This document shows, piece by piece, positions 1 to 7,042 of a stretch of 22,938 nucleotides of DNA. A model generated the notes under the pieces. It worked only from the letters and a program-made list of their open reading frames with translations, made no database searches and was not told the origin of the DNA. Every line of letters begins with the position of its first letter. Position 1 is the first letter of the stretch. The translations under genes were made by a program, and so were the position numbers. The stretch comes from Candidatus Neomicrothrix sp. UBA4742 (GTDB lineage Bacteria; Actinomycetota; Acidimicrobiia; Acidimicrobiales; Acidimicrobilacustridaceae), in contig DHIQ01000137.1 in NCBI GenBank assembly GCA_002403895.1, positions 327 to 23,264 of the forward strand, in the 5' to 3' direction.

Positions 1-1202
1 AGGGCGGCGATCCGTTCGTGTTCGCCCGCGGCGGTGAGGAGGCGGCGGCGTTGCTCGAGGCGGGCGTCCCGTTCGAGGTCATCCCGGGTATCTCCTCGGC
101 CATCGCGGTGCCCGCCTATGCCGGGATCCCCGTCACCATGCGCCACTCGTCGACGTCGTTCACCGTTATCACCGGCCACGAGGACCCGGCCAAGGGCGGT
201 GAGCTCGATTGGGATGCGGTCGCCCGCCTGGGTGGCACCATCGTGATCTTGATGGGGGTGGGTCGGTTTCCCAAAATCGCGCGCCGCCTGCTCGACGGCG
301 GCCTCGATCCGGAAACGCCGGCGGCGGCCATCCGGTGGGGCACGCGTCCCGAGCAGCACACCGTTCGGGCCACCCTGGCCACCCTGGGCGACCACGAGCT
401 GGCGGCACCCGCCACGATCGTGATCGGTCGGGTGGCGGGCCTCGACCTCCGCTGGTTCGAGTCCCGCCCGCTGTTCGGGAAGCGGGTGGTGGTCACCCGG
501 GCTCGGGCCCAGGCCTCGGAGCTGGTCGCCCAGCTCCGTCGGCTCGGTGCCGAGCCCGTCGAGTTTCCGGTCATCGAGGTGGCCGGGCCTGCTGACGGCG
601 GGAGCGCCCTGGCCGCGGCCGTCGATCGGCTGTCGAGCTACGACTGGCTGGTGGTGACGTCGGCCAACGGGGCGCGCCGGTTCATGGACTCATTGCGCGA
701 CGCCCGGGACCTGGCCGGGGTGCGGGTGGCGGCCATAGGCCCCGGCACGGCTGACGTCTTGGCCTCGGCCAACATCCAGGCCGACCTCGTCCCCGACCGT
801 TTCGTGGCCGAACGGTTGCTGGAGGCATTCCCCGCCCCGCCGAGCGGGGGCGGCCGAGTGCTGCTGGCCCGTGCCGCCGTCGCTCGTGATGTCCTTCCCG
901 ACGGGCTACGGGCCGCGGGGTGGGGCGTCGACGTGGTCGAGGCGTACCGGACGGTGGCGGTGCCGGTGACGCCAGAAGGGCGCGCCGCCGTCGCCGGGGC
1001 CGACGCCATCACGTTCACCTCCTCGTCCACGGTGGATCGCTTCATCGAGGCGGTGGGGGCGGACGCCGTCCCCCCGGTGGTGGCCTCGATCGGACCGATC
1101 ACCTCCGACACGGCGCGTCGCCACGGGCTCGTCGTGGACGTCGAGGCCGACGCGCACACCGTCCCCGGCTTGCTCGAAGCCCTCACCATCTTCTTCTCCT
1201 GA
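1..1202 (+). CDS. Uroporphyrinogen-III C-methyltransferase / uroporphyrinogen-III synthase fusion (CobA-HemD), 5' partial
   Basis: The reading frame is open from base 3 and its start lies off the left edge. The first residues read GGDPFVFARGGEE, then EVIPGISSA. These are hallmark motifs of SAM-dependent uroporphyrinogen-III methyltransferase (CobA/SUMT), with Ala where Gly is usual in FxRGG. The methyltransferase part ends near base 465. A HemD domain follows, starting at RPLFGKRVVVTRARAQA and running to the TGA at 1200-1202. By family knowledge, HemD closes hydroxymethylbilane to uroporphyrinogen III, and the methylase diverts that product toward siroheme or cobalamin. Such fusions are common in Actinobacteria. 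The downstream hemB and hemL support a tetrapyrrole cluster, and hemC or hemA probably lie upstream, outside the window. The family call is firm; whether both domains are active cannot be judged from a partial sequence. Confidence 0.93.
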   Translation, partial: GGDPFVFARGGEEAAALLEAGVPFEVIPGISSAIAVPAYAGIPVTMRHSSTSFTVITGHEDPAKGGELDWDAVARLGGTIVILMGVGRFPKIARRLLDGGLDPETPAAAIRWGTRPEQHTVRATLATLGDHELAAPATIVIGRVAGLDLRWFESRPLFGKRVVVTRARAQASELVAQLRRLGAEPVEFPVIEVAGPADGGSALAAAVDRLSSYDWLVVTSANGARRFMDSLRDARDLAGVRVAAIGPGTADVLASANIQADLVPDRFVAERLLEAFPAPPSGGGRVLLARAAVARDVLPDGLRAAGWGVDVVEAYRTVAVPVTPEGRAAVAGADAITFTSSSTVDRFIEAVGADAVPPVVASIGPITSDTARRHGLVVDVEADAHTVPGLLEALTIFFS

Positions 1203-1268
1203 CCTGACACCCGCCCCGACGGTTGAACGCGTTTGGCCGGCCGGACCGACTGGGGAAGGATCAGGTCG

Positions 1269-1343
1269 ATGACGATCGATGCCCTGGTGTTCGACTTCGA
1301 CGGCCTCATCCTCGGCAGTCCCGGCATGCGCCCAGCCAACTGA
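1269..1343 (+). pseudogene. Relic 5' end of a HAD-superfamily hydrolase gene
   Basis: An ATG at 1269 opens 24 codons that begin MTIDALVFDFDGLIL and stop at TGA 1341-1343. ALVFDFDGLIL matches motif I (DxDG) of beta-phosphoglucomutase-like HAD hydrolases, in which the first Asp is the catalytic nucleophile. Family members usually continue with a DTE-like sequence for about 200 more residues; here the frame diverges to GSPGM and stops. A purine-rich GGAAGGA lies at 1254-1260, eight bases before the ATG, so the translation start region survives. No continuation of a HAD fold was found in the following bases before hemB. I read it as a deletion remnant. A functional micropeptide is possible but has no independent support. 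Confidence 0.6.
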
Positions 1344-1390
1344 CCCGGTGGTCGGGCGGCGCGGCCAGAACCGAGAGGCTCGATGACCCG

Positions 1391-1396
1391 TAGGCT
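1391..1396 (+). promoter_or_regulatory. Probable -10 box (TAGGCT) for leaderless hemB mRNA
   Basis: TAGGCT fits the actinobacterial -10 consensus TANNNT. Exactly six bases separate it from the hemB GTG at 1403, so transcription would begin at or next to the start codon. No Shine-Dalgarno sequence precedes this GTG, as expected for a leaderless transcript. The same hexamer with the same spacing precedes menJ on the other strand. No convincing -35 element was seen. Confidence 0.55.
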
Positions 1397-1402
1397 GGCA
1401 GC

Positions 1403-2386
1403 GTGAGCTTTCCCCAACGACGACTCCGGCGGCTGCGTCGCACGCCCGCCCTGCGGCGGATCGTGGCCGAGACCCGGTTGACCACCGACGACCTGATCGC
1501 CCCCTTGTTCGTGCGGGAGGGGATCACCGAACCCCAGCCCATAGCGTCGCTCCCCGGCGTCGTGCAACACACCCGGGAATCGCTGCGCAAGGAGGTGGCC
1601 GAGCTGGCCGCCCTGGGTGTCCCCGGCGTGATCCTGTTCGGCGTTCCGGCCACCAAGGACGCCGACGGCTCGGGCGCATGGGATCCCGAGGGCATCGTCC
1701 AGGTGGCGCTGCGCGACCTGCGCGACGAGGTCGGTGACGACCTCGTGCTCATTGCTGATCTGTGTGTCGACGAATACACCGACCACGGCCACTGTGGCGT
1801 GCTCGACGACCACGGCGACGTCGACAACGACGCCACCCTCGACCTCTACGCCCGGGCCGCGGTGGCCCAGGCGAACGCCGGTGCTGACATCACCGCGCCG
1901 AGCGGGATGATGGACGGCCAGGTGTTGGCCATCCGCGAGGCCCTCGATGATGGAGGGTTCGACCAGGTGGCGATCCTGGCCTATGCCGCCAAGTACGCCT
2001 CGGCGCTCTACGGTCCGTTCCGCGACGCGGTCGACGTCACCATCGCCGGCGGCGGTGACCGCCGGGGCTACCAGCAGGACGTGCGCAACGCCCGTGAGGC
2101 CATGGAGGAGATCCGGCTCGACGTGGGGGAAGGCGCCGATCTGATCATGGTCAAGCCGGCGCTGCCCTATCTCGACATCCTCACCCGGGCGCGCGCCGAG
2201 CTGGACATCCCGCTGGCGGCGTACCACGTGTCTGGTGAGTACGCCATGGTCCAGGCCGCGGCCGAGCGGGGGTGGATCGACGGTCCCGCTGTGGCCCTCG
2301 AGCAGATCACCGCCATCAAGCGGGCTGGTGCCGATCTGATCCTCACCTATTTCGCCCGCAACCTGGCTGAGGTGCTCGGTTCGTGA
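1403..2386 (+). CDS. hemB: Delta-aminolevulinic acid dehydratase (porphobilinogen synthase)
   Basis: A 327-residue cytosolic enzyme of typical family length that condenses two 5-aminolevulinate molecules to porphobilinogen. The two active-site lysines are visible at K197 (ILAYAAKYASALYGPFRDA) and K251 (LIMVKPALPYLDI). The metal-site segment at residues 119-132 reads DLCVDEYTDHGHCG. The canonical zinc motif has three cysteines (DxCxCx...GHCG); here the middle one is Asp123, while Cys121 and Cys131 remain. The start is GTG 1403, placed six bases after a TAGGCT box. The stop TGA 2384-2386 overlaps the hemL GTG at 2383, implying translational coupling. The identification is secure from length and motifs; the metal preference (zinc, magnesium or both) is not settled by sequence. 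Confidence 0.97.
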   Translation: MSFPQRRLRRLRRTPALRRIVAETRLTTDDLIAPLFVREGITEPQPIASLPGVVQHTRESLRKEVAELAALGVPGVILFGVPATKDADGSGAWDPEGIVQVALRDLRDEVGDDLVLIADLCVDEYTDHGHCGVLDDHGDVDNDATLDLYARAAVAQANAGADITAPSGMMDGQVLAIREALDDGGFDQVAILAYAAKYASALYGPFRDAVDVTIAGGGDRRGYQQDVRNAREAMEEIRLDVGEGADLIMVKPALPYLDILTRARAELDIPLAAYHVSGEYAMVQAAAERGWIDGPAVALEQITAIKRAGADLILTYFARNLAEVLGS

Positions 2387-3666
2387 GCGACCTCACCAAC
2401 GAGGGGTTGTTCGCTCGCGGTCAGCGGGTGATCCCCGGTGGCGTCAACTCGCCGGTCCGGGCGTTCCGCTCTGTCGGGGGCGTGCCCTATTTCGTGGCCC
2501 GGGCCGAAGGGCCGTACGTCTGGGACGTCGAGGGCCGGCGCTTCACCGACCTGGTGCAGTCCTATGGCGCCATCATCTTGGGTCACGCCCACCCTGTCTT
2601 GATTGAGGCCGTTACCCGGGCGGCCACCGGGGGGACGTCGTTCGGCGCTCCCACCCCGGGCGAAGTGCTCTTGGCCGAGGCCATCGTCGAACGGGTGCCC
2701 TCGATCGAAAAGGTGCGGATGGTCTCCAGCGGGACGGAGGCCACCATGACCGCCATCCGGGTGGCTCGGGGATTCACCGGTCGGGACCGGATCGTGAAGT
2801 TCGCCGGCAACTACCACGGGCATTCCGATGGCTTGCTGGTCCAGGGCGGCTCGGCTATGGCGTCGTTGGGTTTGCCCGCGTCCGCCGGCGTTCCCGCCAA
2901 TGCCGTGGCCGACACGCTGGTGGCGGCCTACAACGTGGTCCCCGAGCTCGACGAGCGGGTGGCCTGTGTCATTGTCGAGCCGGTGGCCGCCAACATGGGG
3001 CTGGTGCTCCCCGTGCCCGGGTTCCTGGAGGGACTCCGAGCCGAGTGCGACCGGGTCGGTGCGTTGTTGATCTTCGACGAGGTGATCACCGGATTCCGGC
3101 TCGCTCGGGGCGGCGCCCAGCAGGTGTTCGGCGTGAGGCCCGACCTCACCGCTTTCGGCAAGGTGATCGGCGGCGGCCTCCCCGTGGGGGCCTTCGGTGG
3201 CCGGGCCGAGGTCATGGACGTCTTGGCCCCGCTCGGTCCCGTGTACCAGGCCGGTACCCTCTCCGGGAACCCGTTGGCCACCGCCGCCGGCCTGGCCGCG
3301 CTCGAGTTGCTCGACGAGGAGGCCTATAAGACGCTGGCCGGTCGCGCTGCTCACCTCGCTTCGGCGCTGGCCGCCGTGCTCGGCGAGGCCGGGCTCACGG
3401 TGCAGGTCCCGGTGTGCGAGACCCTGGTGGGCCTGTACTTCGCCGAGGGTGTGGCCACCGACTACCCCTCGGCCCAGCGCACCGACGAGCAGCGGTACGC
3501 CAGGTTCTTTCACGAGATGCTGGACCGCGGCATCGCTCTTGCCCCCGGAGCCTACGAGGTGCTGTTCCCCGGCCTGGCCCATGACGACGACGTGGTCGAC
3601 CACGTCATCCGGACCGCCCGCGCCGCCGCGGAGGCGATCGCCACCCACCCGGACCCAAGAGGCTGA
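2383..3666 (+). CDS. hemL: Glutamate-1-semialdehyde 2,1-aminomutase
   Basis: A 427-residue PLP enzyme that isomerises glutamate-1-semialdehyde to 5-aminolevulinate, the substrate of the adjacent HemB, in the C5 pathway. Family marks seen are IPGGVNSPVRAF near residue 17, SSGTEA at 115-120 (PLP phosphate contact), DEVITGFR at 232-239, and the Schiff-base lysine K260 in FGKVIGGGLPVGAFGG. The length is normal for the family. The GTG start at 2383 overlaps the hemB stop as GTGA, which decides the start and implies coupled translation. The gene converges with menJ, with only 23 bases between the two stops and no obvious hairpin terminator. Presence of hemL means this organism makes ALA from glutamyl-tRNA rather than from glycine and succinyl-CoA. 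Confidence 0.97.
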   Translation: MSDLTNEGLFARGQRVIPGGVNSPVRAFRSVGGVPYFVARAEGPYVWDVEGRRFTDLVQSYGAIILGHAHPVLIEAVTRAATGGTSFGAPTPGEVLLAEAIVERVPSIEKVRMVSSGTEATMTAIRVARGFTGRDRIVKFAGNYHGHSDGLLVQGGSAMASLGLPASAGVPANAVADTLVAAYNVVPELDERVACVIVEPVAANMGLVLPVPGFLEGLRAECDRVGALLIFDEVITGFRLARGGAQQVFGVRPDLTAFGKVIGGGLPVGAFGGRAEVMDVLAPLGPVYQAGTLSGNPLATAAGLAALELLDEEAYKTLAGRAAHLASALAAVLGEAGLTVQVPVCETLVGLYFAEGVATDYPSAQRTDEQRYARFFHEMLDRGIALAPGAYEVLFPGLAHDDDVVDHVIRTARAAAEAIATHPDPRG

Positions 3667-3689
3667 CCGATGAGGGCCGAATCCCAGAG

Positions 3690-4955
3690 TTAGGCGGCGG
3701 CGGACTCGGGGATGACCTTGGCCAGCTGGGCCACCGTGCGGTACACGGCCTCGGCTGGTCCCAGCTCGTCGGGCCGCAACAGGTTGGCCATGATGCGCAG
3801 CACCCAGTCCATGAGCGTCCGTGAGTGCATGCCCACCCGGGTGAGCTCACTCATCAGCGCTGGCTGCCCGATCACCTGAGCGAACAACCGTGCCACCTTG
3901 AAATAGAGGCCGTACTCGTCGTTCAGCATGGCCGGGTATCGCTGCAGCGCCATGCCGTCTCCTGAGCGCAGCGCGTCGTCGAGGAGCCCGGCAGCCATCT
4001 GCCCGGTCTCGTAGGCGTAGTCGATGCCTTCTCCGTTGAACGGGTTGATCGAGCCGGCCGCGTCGCCCACCACGATCCAGGTGGGACCCACCTTGGGTTC
4101 GACTGAGCCGCCCATGGGCAGCCGGCCGCCGGTCGGCACGGAGGTGGCCGTGTCGGCCGAGATGCCCCAGTGCTCGGGCGCGGTGGCCACGAACTCCTCG
4201 AGGATGTGGGTCGTGTTCACCGACTTGAAATCCTGGAAGGTGGACAGCAGGCCGATGCCGACGTTGATCTCACCGTCGCCCAGCGGGAAGATCCAGCCGT
4301 AGCCCGGCAGCGAGTTGCCCTTGCGGTCGCGCACGTCCAGGGCACTCTCGATCCACGGGGTGTCGCTCAGCGGGCTGGCGAAGTAACCCCGGATGGCCAT
4401 GCCCTGGGGATAGCCCCGGTTGCGGTTGGTGCCCAGGGCCCGACCGAAGCGGGAGTTGGCCCCGTCGGCGATGACCACGTAGCGGGCTCGGATCTCTCGG
4501 GTGAGGCCGGACTCCTTGTCCTTCACCACTGCTCCGGTGACCAGCCCGTCGCGTAGCAGGGGCCGCACCGCCTCGGTGCCCTGCAGCAACGTCGCTCCGG
4601 CCTTCACCGCGTGCTCCGCCACCATGGTGTCGAGGTCACAGCGGCGCACGACGTAGCCGTAGTCGGGGAAGACGGGGTGTTGGGGCCAGGCCAGCTCGAG
4701 GGACATCCCGTGCGCCATGGCCCGCAGGCCGTTGTAGCGGTGGAAGCGGGTCAGTGGCTCGGACAGCCCCATCTCATCGAGTTGGTGCACGGCGCGAGGG
4801 GTGAGGCCGTCGCCGCAGGTCTTGACCCGGGGGAAGACCTTCTTCTCCACGAAGACCACATCGTGTCCGGCCTCGGCCAACCAATAGGAGGTGGCGGCCC
4901 CGGCCGGTCCCCCGCCGATGACGAGCACGTCGCGGCGTTCGGGCGCAGGAGTCAT
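3690..4955 (-). CDS. menJ: Geranylgeranyl reductase family FAD-dependent oxidoreductase, MenJ-like menaquinone reductase
   Basis: A 421-residue flavoprotein. The N-terminal dinucleotide-binding motif GGGPAG is at residues 14-19, CGDGLTPRAV at 47-56, the family segment LPGYGWIFPLGDGEINVGIG from 216, and the second FAD motif GDAAGSINPFNGEGIDYAYE at 297-316. This pattern, from recalled family knowledge, closely resembles mycobacterial MenJ (Rv0561c), which reduces one isoprene unit of the menaquinone side chain. The wider family also includes chlorophyll and archaeal-lipid geranylgeranyl reductases, so the substrate is inferred. Position between menaquinol-oxidising genes favours a quinone substrate. 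The ATG at 4955 follows a TAGGCT box by six bases with no Shine-Dalgarno, suggesting leaderless expression independent of the cytochrome c gene 23 bases upstream. Confidence 0.82.
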   Translation of the reverse strand: MTPAPERRDVLVIGGGPAGAATSYWLAEAGHDVVFVEKKVFPRVKTCGDGLTPRAVHQLDEMGLSEPLTRFHRYNGLRAMAHGMSLELAWPQHPVFPDYGYVVRRCDLDTMVAEHAVKAGATLLQGTEAVRPLLRDGLVTGAVVKDKESGLTREIRARYVVIADGANSRFGRALGTNRNRGYPQGMAIRGYFASPLSDTPWIESALDVRDRKGNSLPGYGWIFPLGDGEINVGIGLLSTFQDFKSVNTTHILEEFVATAPEHWGISADTATSVPTGGRLPMGGSVEPKVGPTWIVVGDAAGSINPFNGEGIDYAYETGQMAAGLLDDALRSGDGMALQRYPAMLNDEYGLYFKVARLFAQVIGQPALMSELTRVGMHSRTLMDWVLRIMANLLRPDELGPAEAVYRTVAQLAKVIPESAAA

Positions 4956-4961
4956 GGGGGG

Positions 4962-4967
4962 AGCCTA
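4962..4967 (-). promoter_or_regulatory. Probable -10 box (TAGGCT) for leaderless menJ mRNA
   Basis: On the minus strand TAGGCT is followed by six cytosines and then the menJ ATG. This is the same box and spacing as at hemB. It lies in the 23-base gap between the cytochrome c stop and menJ. No Shine-Dalgarno sequence is present, so the site explains how menJ could be translated without a leader. Confidence 0.5.
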
Positions 4968-4978
4968 GGGGTGCCCGG

Positions 4979-5836
4979 TCAACTACCCGCTGCCTGCCCC
5001 GTGGTTGCGCCGCTGGTGAACTGCGCCGGGTTCGCCAACTTGCCCTCGGTGGTGAACAGCGGCTTGCCGTCAGGATCGATCAGCTCACCGGCCGCGTTCA
5101 GCATGGGCTTGCCGTTGGGCCATAGCAGTGACCCATCGGGAGCGATCTGCTTGGGATCGATCTTTTCGGCCCCGAACGCCTCGCGCTCGTGGCGCACGAC
5201 CTCGAGCAGCTCGGTCTGGGTGAGCGCTCCCTTGAACGTGGGCATGGCGTTGCCGTTGTAGCTCAGGGCCTTGTGGACGCCGCCCTCGCGGTTGGGATCG
5301 CCATAGGCCGTGCCGGCGGGACCGGTGCCGTTGCTCCCCAGCCACACGAACTCCAGTTGCTCGGCGATGGTGGGGAACGTCTTGACGACCGAGCCCTGAT
5401 ACAGCGGACGACCGGCACCGCCCGAGCCGTCAGCCTGGTGGCAGCTCTGGCACTTGGCGGCAAACAGCGCGGTGCCGGCCTCGGCCTGGGTCGGGGTCGT
5501 GCTGGGCGCCTTCGACAGCGTGTTGACATAGACGATGGCCCACAGCGGCAGGAACGCCAGCACCGGCATGACCCACAGCGGGATCTTCTTGCGGCGCAAT
5601 GAGGCCTGTACATAGGGCGGTACCGGTTTGGGCGGCGCGGCGGGTGACTCGGCCGGGATGACTGCCGCCGGCCGGGCCGCGGCCGTGGTCTCGACGCTGG
5701 TGGAGGGGTCAGCCGCGGGCGACGCCGCGCTCGTCGTGGGGGTACCGCCGCCGTCCCCTTCTTCTCCGCCACCGAGACCCAACGCGGCCCGACGATCGCG
5801 GGAGCGCTTCAGGAGATGATCGGGGACTTCGGTCAC
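4979..5836 (-). CDS. Membrane-anchored monoheme cytochrome c
   Basis: A 285-residue protein. Residues 1-80 form a Pro/Ala-rich, probably cytoplasmic region opening with VPDHLLKRSRDRRAALG. A basic patch and one membrane helix follow (about 83-108). A class I cytochrome c domain comes next, with CQSCH at 129-133 and a likely axial Met198 (NAMPTF). A C-terminal tail (233-270) has about five Gly-centred units of seven to eight residues. The heme domain should face outside. The start is GTG 5836, chosen because GGAGG lies six bases upstream and because a similar MTE(V/I)P opening begins the subunit IV gene at 7835. It is divergent from the bc operon, so it may be its electron acceptor or an accessory subunit. 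The exact partner is unknown. Confidence 0.88.
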   Translation of the reverse strand: MTEVPDHLLKRSRDRRAALGLGGGEEGDGGGTPTTSAASPAADPSTSVETTAAARPAAVIPAESPAAPPKPVPPYVQASLRRKKIPLWVMPVLAFLPLWAIVYVNTLSKAPSTTPTQAEAGTALFAAKCQSCHQADGSGGAGRPLYQGSVVKTFPTIAEQLEFVWLGSNGTGPAGTAYGDPNREGGVHKALSYNGNAMPTFKGALTQTELLEVVRHEREAFGAEKIDPKQIAPDGSLLWPNGKPMLNAAGELIDPDGKPLFTTEGKLANPAQFTSGATTGQAAGS

Positions 5837-5842
5837 GGATGG

Positions 5843-5847
5843 CCTCC
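5843..5847 (-). promoter_or_regulatory. Ribosome binding site of the cytochrome c gene
   Basis: GGAGG on the minus strand ends six bases before the GTG at 5836. It fixes that codon as the start, since no ATG lies close by in this frame. Confidence 0.75.
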
Positions 5848-6091
5848 GGGGCGATGATTCGGGTCAGTTCGCTCCCCGCTCGGAGGCGTTGGCAGCGGAC
5901 CGATTTCTTCCGGCGAACACTAGGCCACGCGGCGCGCGCGAGGCCAAGGCGGTCCGGCCATTTCGACGTCGTGGAGATGACATCGACGGGGTGCCTGCTC
6001 GATGTGCCCCGGGCGCGAGGCGCGTGCTAAACCACACGTCTGCACCGCTGAATCGGGTCCCGGGTGTCAAGGGCTCGCTGGTCCTCAGCGG

Positions 6092-6097
6092 TAGGCT
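6092..6097 (+). promoter_or_regulatory. Possible -10 box (TAGGCT) of the bc operon
   Basis: This is the third copy of the TAGGCT hexamer seen before hemB and menJ. Here the start codon lies 31 bases further on and is preceded by a Shine-Dalgarno, so the transcript would have a short leader of about 25 bases. No -35 element was identified. Confidence 0.4.
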
Positions 6098-6112
6098 GAT
6101 TCTGTCCACAAC

Positions 6113-6117
6113 GGAGG
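6113..6117 (+). promoter_or_regulatory. Ribosome binding site deciding the start at 6129
   Basis: GGAGG lies 11 bases before GTG 6129. This is the only in-frame start near a Shine-Dalgarno and just ahead of the first membrane helix. Confidence 0.6.
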
Positions 6118-6128
6118 TCCCCAGTCAG

Positions 6129-6575
6129 GTGGTTGGGCTCGTCGTATCGGGGTTGATCGCACTAGGTCTGGTCGCGCTCATTTTCCCAATGGCCAAGCGT
6201 CGCCCCGTCGGGACCCCCCTGTCATGGGGCGAGGCCATGCTCGCCGCCGTCTACGTGTTCTTCGTCATGTTCTGGGTCTACGGCATGGTGCCCCACCTGT
6301 GGCTGACCTGGAGTGGCAACGAGCTGGGCTGGCGCACCGACAAGCTGCTGTTCGGCGTGGGCGACATCCTCAAGCCGCAGCAGTTCGGGGGCTGGAGCCC
6401 GCTGACGCTTTCGTACCAGACCCTTCGAGATCTCGTGGTCGTCGGCATTTACGTCCTCTTCCTCGGGCTCAACATGTGGTTGTTCGCCTGGTGGCAGAAA
6501 CGGGGCAAGCGGGCCGCCTCGGTCCCCGAGATCGCCACGTCGGATTTCGGTCGCCCGCTGGTGAAGAAGAGCTGA
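6129..6575 (+). CDS. Small membrane protein of unknown function, first gene of the bc operon
   Basis: I do not recognise this family. From GTG 6129 the product is 148 residues with three likely membrane helices, at about 2-20, 34-54 and 100-123. A basic MAKRRP stretch follows the first helix. A Trp-rich loop (HLWLTWSGNELGW, about 56-68) sits between helices two and three, and the last helix is followed by the basic WWQKRGKR. It contains no heme or iron-sulfur motif. Its TGA is one base before the ferredoxin ATG, so the two are almost certainly co-translated. Reasonable guesses are a membrane anchor or docking subunit for the ferredoxin, or an extra subunit of the cytochrome complex; neither is proved. 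An earlier start is possible in the open frame but would add an unlikely basic leader. Confidence 0.7.
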   Translation: MVGLVVSGLIALGLVALIFPMAKRRPVGTPLSWGEAMLAAVYVFFVMFWVYGMVPHLWLTWSGNELGWRTDKLLFGVGDILKPQQFGGWSPLTLSYQTLRDLVVVGIYVLFLGLNMWLFAWWQKRGKRAASVPEIATSDFGRPLVKKS

Positions 6576-6576
6576 G

Positions 6577-6993
6577 ATGGCTCGTACCGACGCCAATCCC
6601 CCGATGCCCGAGTTCCTGGACGACTACGTCCTCCAGGAAGTCGACGCCGAATGGCTCTCGAAGGCGGTCAAGCCCAAGCAGTTCATCCACATCGACCAGT
6701 CCGAGTGCATCACCTGCGAGGGCTGCGTTGACATCTGCCCGTGGAAATGCATCCATCTGGTCAAGACCGAGGCCATCGACGAGGCCGTGGGTACCGAGCT
6801 CCCCGGCGACGACCCGGGCGATCACTCGATCTTCCTCATCGACGACGACGTCTGTACCCGGTGCGCGCTGTGCGTGGACCGCTGCCCGACCGGTGTGATC
6901 ATCCTCGGCAAGGTCGGGGCGGCCCCGGCCGAGGGTGACGCTCACCAGCGCACGACCACCTACGGCTACGGCTACGGGATGCGGCTCGGATGA
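6577..6993 (+). CDS. Ferredoxin-like protein with two [4Fe-4S] clusters
   Basis: 138 residues with no membrane helix, so probably cytoplasmic. Two classical cluster motifs are visible: CITCEGCVDICP with Cys 44, 47, 50 and 54, and CTRCALCVDRCP with Cys 93, 96, 99 and 103. An additional Cys58 follows the first motif. The two motifs are separated by a 38-residue acidic insert, longer than in a simple bacterial 2[4Fe-4S] ferredoxin. About 43 residues precede the first cluster, and the tail contains TYGYGYGM. The gene sits directly between a small membrane protein and cytochrome b, so its product probably interacts with the cytochrome complex. Electron donor and acceptor are unknown. It is too short to be NuoI, which is present separately in the nuo operon. 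Confidence 0.9.
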   Translation: MARTDANPPMPEFLDDYVLQEVDAEWLSKAVKPKQFIHIDQSECITCEGCVDICPWKCIHLVKTEAIDEAVGTELPGDDPGDHSIFLIDDDVCTRCALCVDRCPTGVIILGKVGAAPAEGDAHQRTTTYGYGYGMRLG

Positions 6994-7042
6994 CCTCGCA
7001 CGTCGCCGCCAGCCCGTTCGGCTCAGGACAAAGGAACTGACC

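Larger units (their letters stand above)
5837..6128. other. Divergent intergenic region between cytochrome c and the bc operon
   Basis: These 292 bases separate oppositely oriented genes and should hold promoters for both. A frame is open on the plus strand through much of it, but its residues are low-complexity and basic, and it lacks a start with a ribosome site, so I treat it as non-coding. The plus side carries TAGGCT at 6092-6097 and GGAGG at 6113-6117. On the minus strand a TAGTGT at 5922-5917 fits TANNNT and would give a leader of about 75 bases for the cytochrome c gene; this is weak. No operator repeat or riboswitch was recognised. Confidence 0.6.

Noticed and set aside
638..2227. 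Minus-strand open frame opposite hemD and hemB (529 codons)
   Set aside because: It spans two recognised plus-strand genes and the gap between them, has low-complexity composition, and shows no motif.
3667..3689. Terminator between the convergent hemL and menJ stops
   Set aside because: Only 23 bases, with no stem-loop or T-run that I can see.
5889..6128. Upstream extension of the small membrane protein to an earlier start
   Set aside because: The added 80 residues are basic and low in complexity. GTG 6129 has a GGAGG 11 bases upstream and sits at the first membrane helix.
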